Origin: Brevundimonas aveniformis DSM 17977
GTDB taxonomy: Bacteria > Pseudomonadota > Alphaproteobacteria > Caulobacterales > Caulobacteraceae
Assembly: GCF_000428765.1 (NCBI RefSeq)
Contig: NZ_KE386797.1
Coordinates: 109,449 to 173,448 of the forward strand
Length of the DNA: 64,000 nucleotides
Direction of reading: 5' to 3'
A model generated the notes under the pieces. That model was given only the letters and a program-made list of their open reading frames with translations, was not told the origin of the DNA and made no database searches. The position numbers and the translations under genes are program-made. Positions 53,474-62,414 of the stretch are shown here, piece by piece; positions within the stretch are counted from its first letter, which is position 1, and each line of letters begins with the position of its first letter.

Positions 53474-54283
53474 ATGAGCAAGCCGCCACGTATCCGCTAT
53501 TTCGCCGGCCCGGCGACCTGGGCGTTGGCGCGGGACGCCTATCTCAGCGGAGAAGGGGCCGCCTCGATCGCGCGGCGGCTAGGCCTGACGGTCAACGGTA
53601 TCCGCAAGCGCGCCGCCCGCCACGGCTGGACCCGGACGCAGCACGCCCGCGCCCTGGCGCGGGAGCGGCGCCCGGATCAGGTGCTGGGCGAGATGCTGGC
53701 CAGGATCGGCCCGGCCCTGCGCGACGGTCGACTGGAGGAGGCCGCCGACCTGGCACGCGCCGCCGAGCGGCTGACGCGGGTGGCCGACGCCGCCGATCGC
53801 ATCCTGCCGCCGACGCCCCAGGAGGAGGCCGACGCGCGCAAGGCCGAGGACGAACGCATCGCGGCCGATCAGGCGCGCTGGGAGGCTGCCGTCTATGAAC
53901 GGGCCGAGCACCTGGCCGACGCCCTGCTGAGCGAGGCGGGTCACGGCATCGGCGAATGCTGGAGCCACGCCGCCTTTCACTGGCGCGCGCGGGTGCTGGG
54001 CCCCAAGGTCGCCCAGGCCGATTTTGCGCGGGCGGTCCACGGCGGCTGGGCGGACCGCTATTACACCCCTGAGGGAGCGCTCAAACCCCTGGCTGAAGCG
54101 GGCCTGCCGGACGGTCTGGGCCGCAGGCAGTTCATGCGACAGACCGGCCAGCTGGACGCCGGCAAGGGTTTGGCGGATTTCCCCTGGCCGCCGGCGTGCG
54201 CTGGGACGGACGGCGACGCGGGCGTGGCGACCCAGGACGCGGCCCTGGTCCGGGCGGGGGCACGGGTGCGGGCGTTGGATTGA
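53474..54283 (+). CDS. HTH DNA-binding protein (paralogue of 21425-22099)
   Basis: The 269-residue protein shares with the 21425 gene an N-terminal segment TWALARDAYLSGEGAASIAR followed by RLGLTVNGIRKRAARHGWTR, which has the look of a helix-turn-helix. The rest is Arg/Ala-rich helix (about 75-160) and a C-terminal region with GHGIGECWSHAAFHWRARVL and VHGGWADRYYTPEGALKPLA. The gene has GAGG before the ATG. I recognise the pair as homologous but cannot name the family; a DNA-binding role is inferred from the HTH-like segment only. Confidence 0.7.
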   Translation: MSKPPRIRYFAGPATWALARDAYLSGEGAASIARRLGLTVNGIRKRAARHGWTRTQHARALARERRPDQVLGEMLARIGPALRDGRLEEAADLARAAERLTRVADAADRILPPTPQEEADARKAEDERIAADQARWEAAVYERAEHLADALLSEAGHGIGECWSHAAFHWRARVLGPKVAQADFARAVHGGWADRYYTPEGALKPLAEAGLPDGLGRRQFMRQTGQLDAGKGLADFPWPPACAGTDGDAGVATQDAALVRAGARVRALD

Positions 54284-54313
54284 GGGGATGCGAGGCGCTG
54301 AGCCCGGCCGCCG

Positions 54314-54363
54314 CCCCCTCCACCGCAAGCGGTCCCCCTCCCCCGTGAAACGGGGGAGGATCA
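54314..54363. repeat. Dispersed palindromic repeat
   Basis: CCCCTCCACCGC-AAGC-GGTCCCCCTC and CCCCGTGAAACGGGGGAGGA together give two adjoining hairpin-forming units. It belongs to the family seen at 33467-33605 and 61942-62036. It lies between the HTH gene and the STAND ATPase gene and has no coding potential. Confidence 0.7.
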
Positions 54364-54459
54364 TCTGGCCGGGAGCGGCCTGACGGGTTCTGACGGCCTC
54401 TTTTCGTGCGGCGCTCGACGCCTAGATAGACTCCACGCATCAAGGGGTTGGAGGCGAGG

Positions 54460-57126
54460 ATGATCAGACCGTCACACGCGCTGCCGCAACGTTCGGCGTC
54501 TGAGGTCTTTACCGACCGCGAGGACGCACGGGCGCGGTTCACGCGGGCGCTGGAGGAGGCGCAAGGGGCGGGGGACTACCGGGTGCTGGTCTGGTACGGG
54601 GTCGGCGGCCAGGGCAAGACCGCCCTTCAGGCTGAATTCGGGCGCATGATCGACCGGGCGCGCGGCAACTGGGTCAATGTCCGCAACCGGCGGCTGGCCT
54701 CGGCCCTGGTCGACCTTGAAAACCCGGCCAATCGCAACCCGGCCCAGGCGCTGCTGTCGTTGCGCCTTCAGCTGGCTGAGCACGGCAACATGCGCTTCCC
54801 GGCCTTTGACCTGGCCTTCGCGCGGTATTTCACCCTGGACCAGCCCGGCAAGGACATTCGCGCCGTCCATCCCGAGCTATTCAAGCGGGGGTCTGAGGTG
54901 CTGGCCGATGTGCTGTCGCTGGCCGACGATGCGGCCAGCCTGATCCCCGGCTATGGCCTGCTGACCAAGTACGGCTCCAAGCTGGCGGCACGGGGGGCTG
55001 AGGCGCTCCAGACCTGGTGGGACCGGCGGGGGCGGACGCTGCTGGTCGGGCTGGATGAACTTTCGATCGATCAACTGGCCGGAGCCCTGCCCAAATACCT
55101 CGGCTACGATCTGTGCGAGGCCATGGCCGCGGCCGACGGCCCGCGCATCGTTATACGGTTTGATACCCACGAGGCCCTGTGGCGCGACCGGGGCCTGCGC
55201 GACGGGCCGGGGGCTCTGCTGGTCGATGACTGGCTGCGGCGCCTGGTTCAGGACACGCCCGGGGCGCTGGTGGTCATCACCGGTCGCGACCGTCTGCGCT
55301 GGGGTGAGATTGATGCGGACTGGGACCAGATTGTCGAACAGCATCTGCTGGGCGGCCTGTCGGACGAAGACGCCGCCTCCTTCCTGGGCAAGGTGGGGGT
55401 CACCGACCCCGAGATCCGCGCCCGCATGATTGCCGCGGCCCGCGGCGATGAGGGCGAGGGCTGTCTTCCCTATTATCTGGATCTGGAACGTGAAACGCAC
55501 GATGCCCTGATCGCGGGCGGCCAGACGCCCGTGGCCGGTCAGTTCGGCGGCGGTCGGGCGGAAATCCTGGCGCGCTTCCTGGCGCACCTGGACCCCGAAA
55601 CTGAGAAGCGCCTGCGTCTGGCCAGCTATCCCGAGACGCTGGATCCGGCCAGCCTGGCCATCCTGTCGAAGGATTTCCTCAAGGAATCCGACACCGAGGG
55701 CTGGAAACGGCTGCTCAGCCGCGCCTTTGTCGAGCACCCGCTCGATGGCCCCCCCACCCTGCACGCCCTGACCCGCACCACACTCCAGGCGTCCGAGCGC
55801 GACGATCACTGGGAGCGGTTCCGCGACATTCACCTGTGGTTCTGGCAAGGGGCGGAAGAGGCCATGTCACCCGCCGGCCAGCCCGTGACCGTCGACGACG
55901 AGCGTAAATTCCTGACCGCCATCAACCACATGGTGGCCCTGGGCAGCGCCCGGTCGCTGGAATGGTCGATGCAACGGCTACAGAGGTTTCGTGACGCGGG
56001 GCGCTCGCGCACCGTCGAGGCTGCGACCAGCCGCCTGATGCCGTTCGCCCGTGACATGTCCGGGCCGGCGTCCGTGGCCGCGCTGCTGGGCTGGCAGGGG
56101 GTGGCCGCCGGTGATCTGGGCCGCCCGACCCAGGCCGAGGCCCTGTTTCGCCAGGCGCTGGATATCTATGCGACGCTGGAAGAGCCGGACGGGGAAAATA
56201 CCCTGAGCTGTCTGGGCAATCTGGCCAGCGTCCTGTCAGACCTGGGCCGAGAGGACGAGGCCGAGGCGCTGTACACGCGCGTCCTAGATCACCAACGCAC
56301 CGCGTTCGGGCCGGACAATCCGCTTACCGCCGTGACGATGAACAATCTGGCGCTCGTCCTCCAGAAGCAGGGTCGTCTGCGCGACGCCGCTGACCTGATG
56401 ACCCAGGCGACCGATATCAGCATGGTCCATGTGGGCCCGACGCATCCGTCAACGGCGATCGGTCAGTCGAATCTGGCCGGAATTCTGAAAGACCTGGGCG
56501 ACTATGATCGCGCCGAGACCCTCATCCGTCAGGCCGGAACGACGCTGGCTGAACAGGTGGGAACCGACCATCCCTACTATTGGCTCGCCGGCGGCGTCGC
56601 GGCGGCCACCGCCATGGGTCGTCGCGACTACGGCGCATCCAAAGCCCTGTTCCTTGAGGTCCGCGACGGCCTGGAGGCCGTTTTTGGCCCGGCCCATCTT
56701 CATGTGACGACCGTTCGCGGTCGCGTGGCGCGGTGTGACTTCTGGCTCGGTGATCCAGCCGGCGCGCGCGAAGGCTATCAGGAGGCGCTGGATCAGTTCG
56801 AGCTCACCGGCCACCCGGACATGCCCATCAAGGCTTTCCTCCTGGCAGGTCTGGCGGCGGTCGATACGGTCGACGGGCGGCTGGATGCGGCCGCAGGCGG
56901 GTTGTCGCGCGCGCGTGAAATCCTGGAACCCTCGACGCCGCCCGCCCATCCGCTCTGGTCGTCGCTGGACCTGATTCAGGCGCGACTGGAGCGCGCCCAG
57001 GGCGATGTCGATACGGCGCGAGAGCGCCTGTTGAGGGCTCGTCAGCGCCTGATCGACGCCGGCACCCTGCCCGGCGAGGAGGCGCGCCTGCACATCGACG
57101 AGGCTCTGGCCGCCCTCGACGGCTAG
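54460..57126 (+). CDS. STAND-type NTPase with C-terminal TPR sensor region
   Basis: The 888-residue protein has a P-loop near its N-terminus (YGVGGQGKTAL, Walker A at residues 47-54), a Walker B-like FDTHEAL (about 233-239, PRIVIRFDTHEALW), and VVITGRDRLRW (sensor/arginine motif, about 271-281), which is the STAND NTPase order. The C-terminal half (about residues 520-880) is made of TPR-like repeats (PTQAEALFRQALDIYATLEE, DEAEALYTRVLDHQRTAFG, RARQRLIDAGTLPGEEARL). There is no TIR, nuclease or other effector domain at the N-terminus. ATG 54460 is favoured, with GGAGG 5 nt upstream. STAND proteins act as ligand-triggered oligomerising switches, some in anti-phage defence. The neighbouring genes include an MmeI-like enzyme. 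Confidence 0.85.
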   Translation: MIRPSHALPQRSASEVFTDREDARARFTRALEEAQGAGDYRVLVWYGVGGQGKTALQAEFGRMIDRARGNWVNVRNRRLASALVDLENPANRNPAQALLSLRLQLAEHGNMRFPAFDLAFARYFTLDQPGKDIRAVHPELFKRGSEVLADVLSLADDAASLIPGYGLLTKYGSKLAARGAEALQTWWDRRGRTLLVGLDELSIDQLAGALPKYLGYDLCEAMAAADGPRIVIRFDTHEALWRDRGLRDGPGALLVDDWLRRLVQDTPGALVVITGRDRLRWGEIDADWDQIVEQHLLGGLSDEDAASFLGKVGVTDPEIRARMIAAARGDEGEGCLPYYLDLERETHDALIAGGQTPVAGQFGGGRAEILARFLAHLDPETEKRLRLASYPETLDPASLAILSKDFLKESDTEGWKRLLSRAFVEHPLDGPPTLHALTRTTLQASERDDHWERFRDIHLWFWQGAEEAMSPAGQPVTVDDERKFLTAINHMVALGSARSLEWSMQRLQRFRDAGRSRTVEAATSRLMPFARDMSGPASVAALLGWQGVAAGDLGRPTQAEALFRQALDIYATLEEPDGENTLSCLGNLASVLSDLGREDEAEALYTRVLDHQRTAFGPDNPLTAVTMNNLALVLQKQGRLRDAADLMTQATDISMVHVGPTHPSTAIGQSNLAGILKDLGDYDRAETLIRQAGTTLAEQVGTDHPYYWLAGGVAAATAMGRRDYGASKALFLEVRDGLEAVFGPAHLHVTTVRGRVARCDFWLGDPAGAREGYQEALDQFELTGHPDMPIKAFLLAGLAAVDTVDGRLDAAAGGLSRAREILEPSTPPAHPLWSSLDLIQARLERAQGDVDTARERLLRARQRLIDAGTLPGEEARLHIDEALAALDG

Positions 57127-58379
57127 AACAGCCCCATCAGCTCCTTGCCGGCCAGGACGCAGAACAGAACCGCCGCCGCCGCCAGCAGGAGGTTCGACAG
57201 CCAGCCATTGCGCCATTCCGGTGCCACGCGCCCCGAGTTCAACAGCCAGATCAGCGTTCCGGCCAGGAACGGCATGAACAGGCTGCCCAGCACGCCGTAG
57301 GCGATGATCAGCGCCACCGGCCGGTCCATGAACAACAACGCCATGGGCGGGAAGGTCAGCCACAGCGCATAGCCCTTGAACGCCGGCCCGCCGTCGACGG
57401 CGATCCCGTCCTCGGCCGCGTCGCCCTTCATGTGCGCCCAGAAGTCCGCGAACATCAGACTGACCCCGTTCCACACCCCGATCAGGGACGAGAAACTCGC
57501 CGCCCAGAAGCCGATCAGGAAGGTCGTGGCCACAGTCCTCCCGAACCGCGCCTCCAGCACCTCGCCCAGGTCCAGCAGGCCCCGGTCGCCGGTCGCCAGC
57601 GCCACCCCGCCGGCGTGCAGCAGCTCGGCCCCGACGATCAGCATGGCCACCACGAACAGGCCAGTCATGGCATAGGCCACGCCGTTGTCGATGCGCATCA
57701 CCGGCATCCACGCCACGCCGCGCCAGCCCTTGGCCCGCAGCCAGTAGCCATAGGCCGCCATGGTGATGGTGCCGCCGACCCCGCCGATCAGCCCCAGCGT
57801 ATAGAAGCCTGAGCCCTCGGGCAGGCTGGGCCACATCCCGGTCATCAGGCGCGGCACGTCCGGGGCCACGATCACCGCCAGCCCGACCACGGTGACGAAC
57901 ATCACCCCGACCAGAGCGGTCATCACCTTTTCAAACAGGCCGTAGCCGCCAAACCAGACCAGCCCCAGGCCCACCAGCCCCGAGCCAATCGCGAACACCT
58001 TGAGGTCCACGCCTGAGAACAGCGCCGCCAGCGGCAGGGCCGAGGCCGACATCGCCGCCGCCCCGTACACGAACCCCCACACCACGACATAGACGGCGAA
58101 ATAGGCCGTCGCCCAGTTCAGCCGCCCGCGCCCCCCGAGGCTGGACCAGCCGTCGAACATCGTCCGGTCCGAGGCCAGGGTCCAGCGCCCCACCCCCTCG
58201 GCCAGCGCCACCTTGATCACCGTCCCGACCACTGCCGCCCACATCAGGACGTAGCCATACTGGGCCCCCGCCACGAGCGTCGCCACCAGATCTCCGGCCC
58301 CCACCCCCGTCGCCGCCGCCACCAGGCCAGGACCGACGAGATGCCAGCGTGGTGGGGGGGATGCGGCGGTGTCGGTCAT
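57123..58379 (-). CDS. Nramp-superfamily transporter lacking canonical metal-site motifs
   Basis: The 418-residue protein has about 11 membrane helices and the Nramp/SLC11-type fold by family resemblance (YVLMWAAVVGTVIKVALAEG, GFYTLGLIGGVGGTITMAAY, GFWAASFSSLIGVWNGVSLM). The helix-1 motif DPGN is replaced by TGVGAG (GVGAGDLVATLVAG) and the helix-6 MPH is also absent (WMPVMRIDN region). Loss of these motifs means that canonical Mn/Fe transport is uncertain; such divergent members have been linked to Mg2+ or other substrates. It starts 4 nt after the MmeI-like gene stop and its own stop overlaps that of the STAND gene. Confidence 0.8.
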   Translation of the reverse strand: MTDTAASPPPRWHLVGPGLVAAATGVGAGDLVATLVAGAQYGYVLMWAAVVGTVIKVALAEGVGRWTLASDRTMFDGWSSLGGRGRLNWATAYFAVYVVVWGFVYGAAAMSASALPLAALFSGVDLKVFAIGSGLVGLGLVWFGGYGLFEKVMTALVGVMFVTVVGLAVIVAPDVPRLMTGMWPSLPEGSGFYTLGLIGGVGGTITMAAYGYWLRAKGWRGVAWMPVMRIDNGVAYAMTGLFVVAMLIVGAELLHAGGVALATGDRGLLDLGEVLEARFGRTVATTFLIGFWAASFSSLIGVWNGVSLMFADFWAHMKGDAAEDGIAVDGGPAFKGYALWLTFPPMALLFMDRPVALIIAYGVLGSLFMPFLAGTLIWLLNSGRVAPEWRNGWLSNLLLAAAAVLFCVLAGKELMGLF

Positions 58380-58383
58380 GGGG

Positions 58384-61300
58384 TCAGGCCACCCGCCGCG
58401 CGGCGAAGGTTCCGTCCTTCAAGGCGCTGATCCAGCCGTAGCGGACCAGGGTGTCGAGCGCCTGGACCACGCGCTGTTCGATCTTCTTGCCGCCGCCCTT
58501 GAAGGCGCGGGCGACGCTGGCGGCGTCCATGGGACGACCGGCGGCCTGCAGCACGCCCAGGATAGCCAGCGGCTGTTCGGCCTTGTCCTTGGGGAACACC
58601 GGCAGGGCCTTGTCGATGGCCACCACCGTCTCACCCAGGTCCAGCTCGCCGGACTTGACCGCCGCCCCCTTGGCAAAGCGCGGGATCTGATAGTCGGGCC
58701 GTAGCCAGCGCACGTGCCCGGCGGCCTCTTCCGCCGCCCGCTCGGCGTTCAGGGCGACCAGCCGCTCCAGGATTTGCTCGTCCCTCAGGTCGTGGGGCCA
58801 GCCATAGGCGTCGAACGTCGCCCGGTCGATCTGGTCGTGCAGGTCCTTCAGGATCAGCACCCGCCCGCGATCCTTGATGTCCTGATCCTTGTCCGACAGG
58901 GCCTCCCCGGCGCGCAGGTTCTCCAGCACATTGTACAGCCCCGTCAGCGTCAGATCGGGATGCTCGGCCTGCACCGTCTTGCGCGTGGCATCCAGCTCTT
59001 CGCCCAGGTCCCGCAGCCGGGCGCGGGTGGCCTCGTCCGGGTCGGGGAAGGGGAAGGGGTCGAAGCAGGACGATTTCACATAAACGGGGTCGTTGCCGTA
59101 ACCCAGCCAGCCGCCCGATGTGATGGCCCAATGCGCGTGAATGCGTGAACTCAGAATGGCCAGAACGCCTGCATCAGCATCTGCAAGCGCAATCAACTTA
59201 TTGTCCGGCAGGATGCTCTCGTCGAGGAACTGGAACACCCGGTGCTTCGCCGTCTCCACGGTGGCGATGTAGCGCGGCAACCCTTCCAGGGCGGGGCGTA
59301 GCTCCCGGCGCGGCTCTCCGAACATCCACCAGTTGTCGCGGTAGCTTGCCCGGTTGTTGACATCGCGTTCCGGCTTCACCGTCTCAATTACGTGCTGATA
59401 CACCTCGGGATAGTCCCGCCGCACCTGTTCGGCACTCAGGCCGAACAGGTCGATCACCATCACCCCGCGCGGATGGGCGGTCAGGTCGCGGCCATTGCGA
59501 TATTGCCGGATGTGGCGCTCCAGGCCGGGGCGGCGGCCCAAACCCAGGTGTTCGGCTTCTTCTGGCGTGACGATGAAGCCAGACCCGTGCAGCTTCACAC
59601 CCGGCGAGCACAGCCCCTCGTTGGCCATGAGGGGGTCGGCCTTGGTGACATCCACCCCCACCGTCAGGTCCGAGTTGATCTTTCCTTCGCTGACCGCGAA
59701 CGTCAGCTCTGGCGCATCGGTATCCAGCCCGGCCTCGGACACCACGCTCCACAGTTCGCCCTCACGTGACCCGGTCTGGCCCACCGTCATGGCGATCCGC
59801 ACCGCCGCGCTGTCTTTCGTCGCCTTGGTCCAGGGGTGGTCGGGGATGGCGAAGATCAGGCTGATGGGTGCCTTGGCGTTCAGGTGCCGCTCCATCACCC
59901 GGCGCTGGAACACCTGGCTGATGGAGTTGGTGGTCACCAGGCCGAACCGACGCAGGCGCGTCTTCTTGCGCGTCAGCAGCTCCGCCGCCCGGTCCCACCA
60001 ATACATGACGAAATCGGCGCTCTCGTTCATGGGCTTGTGCGCCGCCCACAGGGCCTCGGCATAGCCGGGCATCATGCGTGACCGCAGGTCCTTGCCGCCA
60101 ATGAACGGCGGATTTCCCACGATGAACTCCGCCTCCGGCCAGTCCGGTCGCCGGGCATTCGGATAGACCTGCACTGCCGCCCCGTCGCGCATTTCGAACT
60201 GCAGCTCTGGGTATCCGTCCCAGGTCAGCACCGCGTCCTTGTTCTGGATATTGCCGAACGCCTTCAGGATCGGCTCGGCCGGGTGTTCGGAGCGGTTGCG
60301 ATAATGCTGTTGCAGATAGCCGATCCACAGCACCAGCTCGGCAATGGCGGCGGCGCGGACGTTCAGCTCTATGCCCAGGAACTGGTGCGGGTCGACGGTC
60401 TCCAGCCCGATGCTTTCGGTCTGGCCCAGCTCGGCCAGGGTCTCCAGAACGTCGCCCTCCAGCCGCTTCATCAGCTCCAAGGCTACATACAGGAAGTTGC
60501 CGGTGCCGCACGCCGGGTCCAGCACCCGCGTGGTGCACAGCTGATGATGAAAGGCGCGCACGGCCTCGACCGCCGCCTTTTCGTCGCCGCGCGCCCGCGC
60601 ATCCTCGGCCTTGATCTGGGCGGCGTCCCAGTCGGCCCTGAGCGGCTCCATCACCGTGACGTTGACCAGTCGCTCGACATAGGAGCGGGGCGTATAGTGG
60701 GCCCCGAGCTTGCGCCGCTCGCCGGGGTCCAGCGCCTGCTCGACCAGGGTGCCGAAGATGGCCGGTTCGACATAGCGCCAGTCGTGCCGCGACGCGGCCA
60801 AGAGCTCGCCGATCTCCTCGCGCGTCATCGCAAAGGCGCGGGCACCCTTGAACAGATTGCCGTTGAAGTGCCTCAGGTGCGTTCGAAACATCGAATAGAA
60901 CCGGTCGTCCCGGTTCGGCGCATCCATCTTCTTCCACAGCTCGGTCAGCAGCGGCGCAAAGCTGTCCGGCCCATCCAGCGCCTCGGTCAACAGCCTGGTG
61001 AACTCGCCCTTGGGCAACAGGTCCACGTCCTCGGCGAACATGGTGAAGATGCACCGCATCAGGAAATGCGCCACCTCTTCGGGCGGATGGTCCCGCTCCA
61101 TCCGGCGTGACACGGCGGCCAGCCGCTCGGCGATCTCGCGCGTGACCTGGGCGGCCTTGCGCGTGGGGTCCAGGGATTGCGGGTCGGTCCAGATGGCTCG
61201 CAGGCGGTCCTGCACCTCCGGTCGTCTCAGGTCTTCCAGCCTCAGGCGGAACGACTTGCGATCCGGGAAATGGGCGTAGGCCCGCCCCGAGCCGGAAAAA

Positions 61301-61761
61301 TCCGCATAGATCTCGAACACATAGCCGACGTCACAGACGATGATGAACGGCGGGGCCGGATGATCCGCCGGCAGGCGAAAGACATAGTCCTCGGCCTGCT
61401 TGCGAGCGTTGCGCATCATCGTGTCCCACTTGCCCTGGGACGCGGCGGTCGAGGCGGCCTCGGCCTCGGTGAACAGGCGCGGCTGATCGTCCCGGTCCCT
61501 GGCCCGCGACTGCTTGGCCTCCAGAATGAAGGCCCCGCGCTTGTAGAGGTCGATCCGGAGGGTCGAGGCCATGCCCTCGCTCTCGCGCCGTTTGACGCCG
61601 CGCTCAAACACATAGTCGTTGCTGGCCGTGTCATCGGACGCCGGATCGGGCCGGGGCAGGCCCAGGGCGTCGCAAAGCTCAGCCAGAAAGATCTGGTAGT
61701 TCGCCCGTTCCGCGCCGCCGCGCGCGGCCGTCCAGCGGCTGATGAACTGTTCGACGTCCAA
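58384..61761 (-). CDS. MmeI-like type IIG/IIL restriction-modification protein
   Basis: The 1125-residue protein combines a PD-(D/E)xK nuclease motif near the N-terminus (RIDLYKRGAFILEAKQSR, Asp71, Glu81, Lys83) with an adenine methyltransferase core: motif I DPACGTGNF (415-423) and motif IV NPPF (550-553). A target-recognition region follows (about residues 590-900) and a C-terminal helical domain. This is the MmeI-type order, in which one polypeptide both cuts and methylates. I start it at TTG 61761 because GGGAGG lies 6-10 nt upstream and the MmeI N-terminal domain begins directly (DVEQFISRW); a longer frame upstream is Arg-rich and repeat-derived. The Nramp gene follows at 4 nt. Confidence 0.85.
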   Translation of the reverse strand: MDVEQFISRWTAARGGAERANYQIFLAELCDALGLPRPDPASDDTASNDYVFERGVKRRESEGMASTLRIDLYKRGAFILEAKQSRARDRDDQPRLFTEAEAASTAASQGKWDTMMRNARKQAEDYVFRLPADHPAPPFIIVCDVGYVFEIYADFSGSGRAYAHFPDRKSFRLRLEDLRRPEVQDRLRAIWTDPQSLDPTRKAAQVTREIAERLAAVSRRMERDHPPEEVAHFLMRCIFTMFAEDVDLLPKGEFTRLLTEALDGPDSFAPLLTELWKKMDAPNRDDRFYSMFRTHLRHFNGNLFKGARAFAMTREEIGELLAASRHDWRYVEPAIFGTLVEQALDPGERRKLGAHYTPRSYVERLVNVTVMEPLRADWDAAQIKAEDARARGDEKAAVEAVRAFHHQLCTTRVLDPACGTGNFLYVALELMKRLEGDVLETLAELGQTESIGLETVDPHQFLGIELNVRAAAIAELVLWIGYLQQHYRNRSEHPAEPILKAFGNIQNKDAVLTWDGYPELQFEMRDGAAVQVYPNARRPDWPEAEFIVGNPPFIGGKDLRSRMMPGYAEALWAAHKPMNESADFVMYWWDRAAELLTRKKTRLRRFGLVTTNSISQVFQRRVMERHLNAKAPISLIFAIPDHPWTKATKDSAAVRIAMTVGQTGSREGELWSVVSEAGLDTDAPELTFAVSEGKINSDLTVGVDVTKADPLMANEGLCSPGVKLHGSGFIVTPEEAEHLGLGRRPGLERHIRQYRNGRDLTAHPRGVMVIDLFGLSAEQVRRDYPEVYQHVIETVKPERDVNNRASYRDNWWMFGEPRRELRPALEGLPRYIATVETAKHRVFQFLDESILPDNKLIALADADAGVLAILSSRIHAHWAITSGGWLGYGNDPVYVKSSCFDPFPFPDPDEATRARLRDLGEELDATRKTVQAEHPDLTLTGLYNVLENLRAGEALSDKDQDIKDRGRVLILKDLHDQIDRATFDAYGWPHDLRDEQILERLVALNAERAAEEAAGHVRWLRPDYQIPRFAKGAAVKSGELDLGETVVAIDKALPVFPKDKAEQPLAILGVLQAAGRPMDAASVARAFKGGGKKIEQRVVQALDTLVRYGWISALKDGTFAARRVA

Positions 61762-61941
61762 ACCGGGCCTCCCTCCCTGTGCGCACTTGGCCCGCTTCGC
61801 CCCAGCGTTGCAACACCCGTTCGTCCCCGCTTCGAAGCGGGAACCGGTGCCGGCCGATGGGCCTTCCAGGCGGCGAGGGAGGGGGAGCACACCGCGCGTG
61901 ACGTTTGGGGTTCCGACCGAGACAGTGCTCCCGGTCTCGCC

Positions 61942-62036
61942 GCCTCCACCGCAAGCCGTCCCCCCTCCCCCGCTGCGCGGGGAGGATCAGGCAGCGCGGT
62001 GGTCGATGATCCTCCCCGGCTTACGGGCGAGGATCA
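61942..62036. repeat. Dispersed palindromic repeats
   Basis: Unit 1 (CCTCCACCGCAAGC-like with CCCCTCCCCCGC and GCGGGGAGGATCA) is related to the repeats at 33467 and 54314. Unit 2 is a perfect hairpin: TGATCCTC (62007-62014) with GAGGATCA (62029-62036) around CCCGGCTTACGGGC. They lie upstream of the Mpo1-like gene on the divergent side of the MmeI-like gene. Confidence 0.65.
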
Positions 62037-62075
62037 GGCCTCGACAACCGCTGAAATCAGCGCGAACCTGCGGGG

Positions 62076-62405
62076 ATGACCCACGCGCCCTCTCCCGCCT
62101 CCAGTGACCGTTTCAAGAGCTTTTCAGAGTTCTATCCGTACTACATCCACGAGCATTCCAACCAGATCTGTCGGCGCATTCACATCGTCGGCTCGGCGCT
62201 GGTTCTGGTGATCCTGGCGACCGCGATCATCACTCGAAACGCCTGGTGGTTGCTGGCCATGCCGGTTGTCGGTTACGGTTTCGCCTGGGTGGGGCATTTT
62301 GTGTTCGAGAAGAACAGGCCGGCGACCTTCAAATATCCCCTGTGGAGCCTGATGGGGGATTGGCGGATGTTCTTCGAGACGGTGAGCGGCAAGCGCCGCT
62401 TCTAG
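62076..62405 (+). CDS. DUF962/Mpo1-like membrane protein
   Basis: The 109-residue protein has the DUF962 features: a first helix with YPYYIHEHSNQICRRIHIVG (His-rich, putative iron ligands) and VVGYGFAWVGHFVFEKNRPA, and two hydrophobic spans. Yeast Mpo1 is an iron-dependent 2-hydroxy fatty acid dioxygenase; the bacterial relatives may be similar but this is inference. It is followed 9 nt later by a DUF4126 gene on the same strand. Confidence 0.88.
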   Translation: MTHAPSPASSDRFKSFSEFYPYYIHEHSNQICRRIHIVGSALVLVILATAIITRNAWWLLAMPVVGYGFAWVGHFVFEKNRPATFKYPLWSLMGDWRMFFETVSGKRRF

Positions 62406-62414
62406 GAGGCCCTC

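Noticed and set aside
56449-57834. A 461-codon open frame on the minus strand
   Set aside because: It is antisense to the STAND gene and out of frame with the Nramp gene, with low-complexity product.
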